Below, piece after piece: positions 9,347 through 16,700 of a stretch of 21,752 bases of DNA (position 1 is its first letter; each line of letters starts with the position of its first letter). This DNA is from Ochromonas danica (taxonomy: Eukaryota > Sar > Chrysophyceae > Chromulinales > Chromulinaceae), in NCBI GenBank assembly GCA_015146655.1, contig VKHL01000266.1, forward strand, positions 1 through 21,752, written 5' to 3'. A program made the translations under genes and the position numbers. The notes under the pieces were generated by a model that saw only the letters and a program-made list of their open reading frames with translations, did not search any database and had not been told where the DNA came from.

Positions 9347-10824
9347 CTACTTGCCCCACATCTTGTTGAACAAATCGACATTAGACATTGTTAGTGGTGC
9401 ATATCGGTAGTCCTGCGAATTGCCTGACTTTATCTGACCAATGGCTTTATGTTTCTTTTTGGCTTCAGTACCAGTCTTGGATCCTGCAGCACCGCTGAAA
9501 GCACTTCTGAACTGACGACCAATCGCCGCTAGGGAACCAGACTTCTTGGGGTCGCCACCTCCACCTCCACTACTCTTGGGGTCATAGTTGGCGTCATTAC
9601 CATCATTATCGTCTTCTAAGCGCAACCTTACCATGGGAATTTCAAAAGTCTCAGTTAATAATCGAAGCACTTCATCGGCGATGGCGAAGCAGCCTTCTAT
9701 CATCCTTGCAGCAGCTGCGGCGCTGGTAACCAGAAGAGAATGGGTCCAAGAATATACGCCATTAATAAGTGTGGCCATAACAAAAAGGAATGAGACACCG
9801 TTCGTGAGAACTGCAGCGTATTTTCTCGGTTTGATGTCAAACCTATTCAGCATGTTTTCGAGTTCTCCAGAAACTTCCGCAGCCGTTTGAGCAATCTCGC
9901 CTCCGTCTCGCAAGTCGATGCGTTGGTTCTTCACCTCCCAACATAGCACTGCAACATCATACTCAGAACTTTTAATCACCGCGTCAGTCTTCCCGCTGTA
10001 GACGACAGATTCTAGAGCACGGTTGGTGACTTTGCATGAATAAGGTCTTTCCGAAATGAGCCTTACTTGTTCACCAGCGAAGTAGAGATCCATCAACTGC
10101 TGCAGCAGGGCTTTCGATTCAGGTTGGACATCTTCGACTTCTCTCGCTAAGCCTTTACCGAGCTTTCCCTTCATTGCTAACTGGTGCGCGGCTATCAAAG
10201 GACAAGCGGAGGTTCTGAAAGCAGGTCTGGCGACGGCATTATTTGCTAGCCACCCCTCAGCCGGAAAGATAGAAAAAGAAAAAAATCGGTTGTAATCTCC
10301 AACACTTGCTTTACTTCCATCCTTCTTGACGGTCCTCCGCTCATTCTTTCGCTCATCAACGAGATAAGTAACTGCATTCTTAATTTCGGAAAGTTGCTCA
10401 GTCAAATCGGCTAGAACCATGTTCTCACCTTGTTGTTGCTGTGCAGCGGATCCACCTGAAAGAGACGAGAAAATGACAGAAAAACATAGTGCACCTGATG
10501 AGATATATTTTTTAAGATAATTATATTTTTTGATATACATATATAGTTTTTTTCAGCCTACCTGAAAAGATTAATTAAAATTGAAATCTCATCAAAAAAC
10601 ACAGCATGGAATAATCAAGAATGACAAGAAAATGGTTGATCAACAGCATGCAATCAAACAGACTTAAAATTACCTTGTAAATAATTTCTCAATAGAGCAT
10701 CAGTGACTTGATCATCTTCCATAATTTGAGTTTTAATCTCAACATTATTCCCAATCAAAACTTTCAATTTAATTTTCTCTTCACAACTGAGACCACTGTT
10801 ATTAATCTTCTGAATTGCTGACAT
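9347..10824 (-). CDS. PD-(D/E)XK nuclease-like protein, the only complete copy (two exons)
   Basis: Exon 1 spans 10824-10674 and exon 2 spans 10455-9347, for 419 residues. Exon 1 ends CAAG with GTAATT following, and exon 2 follows CTCTTTCAG. The split codon (G plus GT) keeps the frame, which supports the intron strongly. In the exon-2 frame a nuclease core is clear: GKTDAVI supplies the catalytic Asp, VLCWEVKN supplies E-x-K, and EIAQTAAEV gives the conserved Gln and Glu on the next helix, followed by YAAVLTNGVSFLFVM, as in restriction-endonuclease-like folds. The C-terminus is a Gly-rich linker and a Lys-rich tail ending NKMWGK. The exon-1 frame stays open upstream to about 10966, so the start could lie further right; I chose the first ATG. 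Its 3' half is the last array unit. No kinase domain follows. REase domains of this style occur in CR effector-like families and in selfish elements; the exact family is not recognised. Confidence 0.6.
10456..10673 (-). other. Predicted intron of the nuclease gene (218 bp)
   Basis: AT-rich sequence bounded on the minus strand by CAAG|GTAATT and CTCTTTCAG|GTGG. Phase is preserved across it. Two other AG sites (TTTTCAG|GTAGG near 10562 and CATCAG|GTGC near 10496) could act as alternative acceptors. Confidence 0.55.
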
Positions 10825-10966
10825 GCTAAGTAAAGAGGCGTGCTTATAATGTTCGAAGAAGTTCTTGGAGAGTTCGGCAAACGATATAGGATAGATAATT
10901 GTTTGATATGTGTTGGTAAACCTGTCAGTCTCACTACCAAGACCACCAATAACGTTAAAGTCAATC

Positions 10967-11440
10967 CTATTTCAGGTCATGAGTACCGTGAGTCCCAGTG
11001 AGTACTTCTGTGTGGATTTGAAACTCATACTTTTAGACTTTTTAGATAATCCGCAAATTCGGGAATTCGTAAATTCGGGAATGTTCCTGAGTGCCTCGGG
11101 ACTCCCCCCCCCCCCCCCCCGAAGTCCCAGTGCTTGACAAAAATGTGACTTTTCCACACCCAATTCCGAATTCGATCTCTTTAGCCACAATAACCACTAT
11201 AAAAGCATTAAAAATGATCGAAATGGATGAAAGTAATGTTATTATGCTGGCAACAGGCAAAAATGCAACTAAAAATGCCTTTGTGCATCATTAGGTGAGG
11301 AAGAACTGGACATTCCGAGCACGCGCTTGGCCCCCCCTCAATAGCTGTGCCAATTCGGTTGAAGGCGAAATAGCAGTTGCCAAACACTTTTAAGGAGTAT
11401 AGAAAACGAATAAGTAGTGTGGAAGGGCCCACGGCATGTC
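10967..11440. other. Intergenic spacer with poly-C tract, no gene seen
   Basis: This stretch holds short open frames on both strands, none protein-like. It may contain the promoter and any 5' exon of the nuclease gene. Direct repeats include AGTCCCAGTG at 10991-11000 and 11123-11132, and two AAATTCGGGA copies near 11055 and 11070. Confidence 0.5.
11104..11120. repeat. 17-base C homopolymer flanked by GGGACT / AGTCCC
   Basis: Seventeen consecutive C residues lie between GGGACT (11098-11103) and its reverse complement AGTCCC (11123-11128), so the tract would sit in the loop of a hairpin. The length may be a sequencing approximation. Confidence 0.85.
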
Positions 11441-11473
11441 TGTGTGTGTCTAATTACAATTGAAGTTATCGCT

Positions 11474-11507
11474 CCTAACCCTAACGTTAACCCTAATGTT
11501 AACCCTA
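11474..11507 (-). repeat. Degenerate interstitial telomere-like hexamers (copy arm)
   Basis: Read on the minus strand it is GGGTTA units alternating with ACATTA and ACGTTA, all in 6-bp register. It is the duplicate of the block at 21302-21335. Confidence 0.8.
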
Positions 11508-11616
11508 GACTACTACTACAACTACTAGCTACTCCTATTCTCAGTGTTATAGTGTTACAGTATTGTAGTGTTATAGTGTTGTAGCTCTTTGCTCTACAAA
11601 CAATAACAAGACGTCA

Positions 11617-12527
11617 TCAAACACCCACCCCAAGCCTCGAGGAAGAGATAATAGCACGCAAGTTGTCTTCGATGCGGATGAGTGCGCGGTCGATCTTCGA
11701 AGCCACAGCGGAATTGTATGGAGTGGTAGCAGACACTATCCTCCTCCTCCTGCTACTACTACCTGCCGTCTCCTCCTCCTCCTCCTCCCCAGCTGAGCTC
11801 TGTTGCTGCTGGAAGACCTTCTCCCAATACCTCCTCTGAGAAGAAGCTCGACTCTCTGCCGTGAGGCTGTGCCGCAGAGTTGCGACTAGGCGGGGTAGCA
11901 TGTGAGAATAGCGAGCGTCACTGCGGATCAAGCGCAGGAACAGCGGCAAGATGTGGCGGAGAGTCTGCTGCAGGCGAGGTAACAGTGTCACTGCCGTGGA
12001 GGTGGAGGAGGAGGAGTCGTTCTCGATGCGGTAGAGGTGCACGCGCAGAGTGAAGAAGTAGCGATCGAAGGTAGCCAGCAGGGCGGATACCTTTGTCGCT
12101 CCTTCTTCTTGCTGCCGCGCAAGTGTTGCCAGCAATGCAGTTGCCGGACTGTCGAGATGGCGCAGCAAGGCGTTGACGAGCAGCTGGAAGCTCTTGCCGT
12201 CGAGAGGCGGCAGGTCGACTAGCAGGCGCTGGTAGATGCGCTGCACGTTGTCCAGGGCCACGGAGCGGTTGGTAGACTTCGACCAGAGGGAGAGCAAGGA
12301 GGTGTAGGTCACGGCGTTGGGAGAGACGCCGTCCTTGTCTACCATCTCGGCGAAGAGGCGCGGCACTACCTCCTCCTTGTCCACCTCCTCGGAGGTGCAC
12401 CAGATGTGCAAGACAATGGACCAGTGGATGACATTGGGTAACATGCCCTGCTTGCGCATCGAGGAGAGGACGTCCAACGCTCGATACGACACACTCCTCG
12501 CCACCACCACAGAGCTAGTACTAGTAC
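11617..12527 (-). pseudogene. Truncated, internally deleted copy of the PPR gene 3' end
   Basis: An open frame runs from the homology edge to the TGA at 11617-11619. About 297 codons match the C-terminal part of the PPR protein encoded at 13711-21183 without a residue difference, apart from a clean 277-codon gap joining SPATAL to LATLARQ. A stop codon lies immediately upstream in frame and there is no ATG at the 5' edge; the first Met is internal, in SSMRKQGM. It keeps the PPR motifs beginning NVIHWSIVLHIW, NAVTYTSLLSLW and KSFQLLVNALL plus the Arg-rich C-terminus. It is a recent gene fragment. An internal start could in principle give a protein of about 280 residues, but no promoter is evident. 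Confidence 0.9.
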
Positions 12528-13239
12528 CTAATTAACACGGAGATAGATCAAATTTCTTGCCAAGCTACTACCAAGAGTGTTCCTTTCGCCAGTAATTGTT
12601 CCTCCAGCCAAGGAAAATAATCTCTCCGATGAAGCAGCAGTTGCAGGAATGCACAATACTTTGCGAGCAATCATACTCAGACACGGGTATTTGTAAGCAT
12701 TCTCTCCTCACCACAATAGTGGTTCCCGCTCATGCAACTCCGTAGCAGCTAGCTTAGGAATAGACAAATAGCGATACAATTCGTCTACAGAAGAGTCTGC
12801 CTCTTGCAGAGATACAAACATATCGCGAAACAACGCCGAACGCTTTTTTGATTTAGTCACAGCAGGAGTAGGGTTAGTAGGAGTAGGTGTGCTGGTAGTA
12901 GTAGCTGTGGGCACAGGCTACTTGATGGCAGCTACCATAGCCCTTAGCTTCTCAACAATGCTGCCTGCCCTTCACCTCGTCCACCATCGTGTGGCCTTAG
13001 TACGGATCCAACACATAAGCCAGCCAAATGTTGTCAGGCAAATGCGAAATCCCATTCATAGTGAATAATCTCTTTAATATTAGCTCACAGTCAGCGGGAT
13101 GGTGACTTCTCAGGTGCTTCGCGAGCCCCATCGTGTTTCCATCTCTTCGTGGGACTTTAAAGCTCACCTTCTTGCATTCTTCTTTGTTGCAATAGGCACA
13201 CCCCTAACTAGTGGTGAAATACCGGCTCCAGACTGACAT
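12528..13239 (-). pseudogene. Decayed hAT transposase with BED zinc finger (internally deleted)
   Basis: From ATG at 13239 the frame reads MSVWSRYFTTS, then a stop, then CAYCNKEECKK and LAKHLRSHHP, a BED-type finger (C-x2-C, H-x3-H). After a jump that omits the DDE catalytic core comes LPDNIWLAYVLDPY, equivalent to the LDPR(F/Y)K region of hAT transposases. A Thr/Pro-rich linker follows, then SVDELYRYLSIPKLAA, and beyond another stop YKYPCLSMIARKVLCIPATA and ASSERLFSLAGGTIT, the classic hAT C-terminal dimerisation region (SSER-x-FS-x-AG). It ends LIYLRVN and TAG at 12528-12530. I count four in-frame stops (TAG, TAA, TAG, TGA) and one frameshift near 12955, so it cannot encode an active transposase. 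It abuts the inverted PPR copy with no intervening base. Confidence 0.85.
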
Positions 13240-13330
13240 TATTTTAATCAGGTATCTTTATTTGGATACAAAGTCAAGCTCTTCGCGACTAAAGACTTCA
13301 TGACTGATCCGCTCGAGGGCATCTTTCCGT

Positions 13331-13416
13331 GTCGTATCGGTTTTGGGGGCTGCCGATCGATACCAATATCGGTATCGTATCGGGTCAAAAACGATACGAT
13401 ACGACACCGATACCTG
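13331..13416 (-). repeat. Candidate hAT terminal and subterminal inverted repeats
   Basis: Upstream of the transposase ATG is a block rich in CGATAC motifs. GTATCGTATCG (13372-13382) and CGATACGATAC (13392-13402) form an 11-bp stem with a 9-base loop; GTCGTATCG (13331-13339) and CGATACGAC (13397-13405) form another pair. The outermost part reads CAGGTATCGG on the minus strand, beginning at 13416, as hAT ends often begin CAG. The opposite end of the element is missing, so terminal repeats and target duplication cannot be confirmed. Confidence 0.5.
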
Positions 13417-13493
13417 GCACAGAGGTGTCAAAGGTCCAGATCTGTCAGTCTGGCTGCAGTGTGAGTGGGGACGAAGTGCTTCCCTTCCATTGT

Positions 13494-13549
13494 GAAGACT
13501 GAAGACTGAAGACTGAAGACTGAAGACTGAAGACTGAAGACTGAAGACT
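13494..13549 (+). repeat. (GAAGACT)8 heptamer tandem repeat upstream of the PPR gene
   Basis: Eight perfect tandem copies of GAAGACT, followed by a looser GACTGA-rich leader up to the start codon. It lies 160-217 bp upstream of the PPR ATG and may be in the promoter or 5' UTR. Confidence 0.9.
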
Positions 13550-13710
13550 GAATTGACTGACTGCCTGTGACTGCTGCATTGAGAAGAACACTTACTGCAG
13601 ACAGACAACAGACAGACTAAGAGACCAACAGATAGACTGAGAGATAGAGACTGAGAGATAGACAGTGACTGACTGATTGAGTGACTGAGTGAGTGACTCC
13701 CCCAAGAGAC
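13550..13710 (+). promoter_or_regulatory. Putative 5' leader of the PPR gene
   Basis: Purine-rich sequence of degenerate GACTGA and GAGATAGA repeats ends at GAGAC-ATG, with a G at position -3 as favoured for eukaryotic initiation. No TATA box is recognised. A GTG six codons upstream is in frame, but ATG at 13711 is the natural start because the signal peptide follows directly. Confidence 0.35.
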
Positions 13711-16700
13711 ATGAAGGACTCCTACAGCTACCTGCTGCTAGTCCAGTGTGTCATTTTCTTGCTCTGCATAACCTGCGGTGCCTATCGGCGAGTGCCATCA
13801 TCATCATCATCTCGCTTGTTTCCTTCTAGCTTGAGCAGTCGAAGCTTCCGCCCCTTCGTCCCCCCACTACCTCCTCCTCCTCCTCCTCACTGGGCCACCA
13901 AAGTGATGAGCGTGCACTCTCCGTCCCCTCTACAGGAGGAGGAGGTGGTGGATATCTTGGCCCGGTGTGCCATCAACGGAGATGTGCGTGGCGCTGAGGA
14001 GGCGCTGAGACAGCTCGCCATGCTGGACTTGCCGCTGCCGCAGCCCTCCACACACACTCACGAGCTCATGGCGTGGACCTTTCTGAGGTCCAACCACAGC
14101 GAGCGCTTCGAGGAGGCAGAGGCAGAGGTACTCCTCCTCCTGCGCCGGGGGGGCCGTCCCCCTGAGGACTTGCTCTGTGCGCTGCTAGAGGGCTTGGGCC
14201 TCTGTGGCCTACCGCAGCGAGCAGTCGCTCTCTTCGACAGGTACTCCCTGCAGACTGAAGACACGGGGGGCAGCACTACCTCTCCTCTGCTCTACCTCTC
14301 CCTCATGCACTCCTGGAACAACAGCCGCAGAGCTACTGCTACAGCAGGAGGAGGAGGAGGGGTATGGATATCTGCTATGGAGGACCTCTTCCATCGCGTG
14401 CACTACCTCGACCTACCCGTGCTACCCGAGATGGTGTCCCTCTACCTCGAGACCTTCTGCTACCCCTCCACTGCCCCCTCGCCCCCCTCCTCCTCCTCCT
14501 CCTCCCTGGACACGAGCAGTGCTTCCTCTGTCAGTCTGCTCTCTGTGTCGTGCTACCCGCGCACTGCTCTTCGTGCCTATGCGCTCTACCGGCTGCACTC
14601 GTTGGCTATGGCCTCGGCGACGAGGACGAGGGCAGCCGTGCTAGTGCTACGCGCTGCTGCCATTGCGCTCCAACAACAGAATGCAGCGCTAGTGGTAGGA
14701 CTAGGTGGAAGTGGTGCTGGAGGAGGAGGAGGGGAAGGTAGTCGCTCAGCGTCCATCCCCACCACCTCCTCCTCCTCCTCCAGCACCAGTAGCGGAGGTC
14801 ATGATGTCATTACCATGGCGGAAGCTGTTCTCCAGGACATAATGACCTTCTTAAGAACCAACAACAAGCAACAAGATGAGAGGAAGGAAGGGGAAGAAGC
14901 TGCAGTGGAGCAGCAGGAGGAGGAGGTTTGGCGGGCCTATGCAGAGGTAGTGCTGGCCAATGCTAACGCCACACCCGAAGCGCTTCTCCTGCTGCTGCGC
15001 AACATCTCTTCTCTGGGTAGTGGCAGTTGTGGTGGTAGAGAGCTATGCGGGCAGATTGCTAGTCGCATAGCACACAGTGCACGCAACCACAACGTCATCG
15101 TGTCTGCGCTGAAGGAATGCCATCGTTACCGCCATCGTGGTGACTGTCTGGTGCTACCCCTGCAGAGCTACCAGCTGTGTGCCCGCCAGCTAGCTGGCAG
15201 ATTCAACCTCACCAGAGCAGCTGAGAGGTACATCTTAGACCACCTCCTCCTGCTAACCGCTACCACTCAAGCTAGTAGCAGTCACAATACTACCTCTCAA
15301 TGCTCTCAAGATGCCAAGGCAGTGCTTGGTCAGCCTGCTCTGTGGAATACCTTCCTCAGCCTCGCACACCACCCTCCTCCTCCTCCTCCACCTCCTCCTC
15401 CATCCTCCTCCTGGTCATCGTCATCCCTTGTTGATAGTGACAACAACGCTACTACACTACCCGATTCTTCGTCCTCGTCTTCTTCCTTCTCCTTCATTCC
15501 TCCCTTCGATCGCTCTGGAGGAGGAGGAGGGTCTGCTGCTGGGGGGTGGAGGAGGAGGAGGAGGCAGTCTAGCAGAGAATGGACGACACGATCCTCCTCC
15601 TCCTCACTACAGCAGCAGAGTAACTCCTACAACAAGTACCACGAGGTGGATCGTCTGCTGCAGAAGATGGAGAGCTATGGCACTACCCCTGACAGCACTA
15701 CCTATGTAGTGCTGCTCTCCATCTACTCCTCCTCCCTCGACCTACCCAGAATGAGAGCGCTCAACCAGGACATGCTTAGAAGCAGTCGAAGCTCCTCTGT
15801 GCTCGTGTCTGCGCTCTACTTTAATACTCTTCTTCGAGTGGCGGCTACCTCCTCCTCCTCCTCCTCCACCTCCTCCAGCCCAGCAGATGTAGCAGGCGAT
15901 AAATATGATGGCAGCAGCAATGAGGAGGTAGTAAGCAGCCGTGAGGTGATCCAGGCGTTCGTTCAGCTCTGCCATGACTATGTGGGTAGCACCTCCTCAG
16001 GGAGAGGTAGCACCCCCTTGCCGCTCAGCCTGCACCTCCTCAGAGGTGAAGAAGATACTAGTCGCCTGGCCACAGCTCTGCAGGAAGAAGAGCAAGAGGA
16101 CGACGGCTTCGCCTACCTCTACAGCGCCTACCGCACGCTGTTAGCACGTCTTCCTCAGCTACTACCCCCCGCTAGGCATCACGAGCAGGTGGAGGAGGAG
16201 GAGGACTCTTCTGTCGTCTGTGAGGCCGAGGTAGTGCAGGCCTTCCAGGCGATGCTGAAGGGTCTAGCGCACTGCCCGCACAAGGTCTTCCTACCGCCCC
16301 TCTCCTCCTCCTCCTCCTCCTTCGAGCACCTGTCCTCTCCTGCGCGTGCTCTCTCTTCCTCTTCTACAGCCATTGGACGGCTAGGCCGGGAGAGGAAGGC
16401 ATTGCAGCTTCATCGCCCTCCCGCGGGATCGACTACCGTGGACCTGGCCTATGAGGTAGTGCAGGACCTCCACCGCCTCCTGCGCCACACCCCCTCAGAG
16501 GAGGTCTACATCTCCCTGCTCGCTGTCCTTCACTCAGCGCTACCCATCGGTCAAAGCAGTGCTCCAGACCGCGCTATGGAGATCTATGACTATTTGCTCG
16601 CACAGGCTAGCAAGAGCGATGACCCCTCCTCCTCCTCCATTGGCGTGCTGCCGCAGGAGATCTATGAGCAGGTGCTCGCCATCCTCGCAGCTTCCAGACG

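Larger units (their letters stand above)
2123..9928. repeat. Tandem array, 837-bp unit, 9.33 copies
   Basis: A direct tandem array. With unit edges at the novel junction, there is a 273-bp partial at 2123-2395 and full units at 2396-3232, 3233-4069, 4070-4906, 4907-5743, 5744-6580, 6581-7417, 7418-8254, 8255-9091 and 9092-9928. Spacing is exactly 837 bp throughout, and the translated proteins are identical from unit to unit, so copies are identical or nearly so. Read on the minus strand, each unit holds the C-terminal half of a PD-(D/E)XK gene, its stop codon and about 250 bp of 3' flank. The right edge (9928/9929) lies inside the coding exon of the intact gene. Each internal junction joins the 3' flank to this mid-exon point. 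837 is divisible by three. Confidence 0.97.
11441..12527 (-). repeat. Inverted duplication, short arm (copy of 19442-21366)
   Basis: The reverse complement of this stretch matches 19442-21366 from the end of a Ser/Thr/Asn-rich linker of the PPR gene through its stop codon and 180 bp of 3' flank. It lacks 831 bp (19833-20663) and one 7-bp tandem unit (GCTAGTA) in the 3' flank; otherwise the arms look essentially identical. The inner edge ends at the palindrome GTACTAGTAC (12518-12527) and the outer edge ends in a CA/TG dinucleotide run. Confidence 0.93.

Noticed and set aside
2892-9890. A plus-strand open frame of about 100 codons repeated in each array unit
   Set aside because: It is antisense to the nuclease coding segment, which has the recognisable motifs and the splice-supported gene on the minus strand. 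Its repetition only follows from the tandem array.
2123-9928. CRISPR-like or satellite-centromere interpretation of the array
   Set aside because: There are no short repeats with variable spacers. The unit is a gene fragment with a stop codon and 3' flank, and it continues into an intact gene, so it is a gene-fragment amplification.
11042-11432. Short open frames around the poly-C tract on both strands
   Set aside because: They depend on reading the homopolymer as Pro or Gly runs and have no protein-like flanks or recognisable motif.
12528-13239. Stop-codon reassignment to explain in-frame stops in the hAT remnant
   Set aside because: All three stop codons occur there along with a frameshift, whereas the 2,490-codon PPR gene has none internally and ends in TGA. 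Ordinary decay with the standard code fits.
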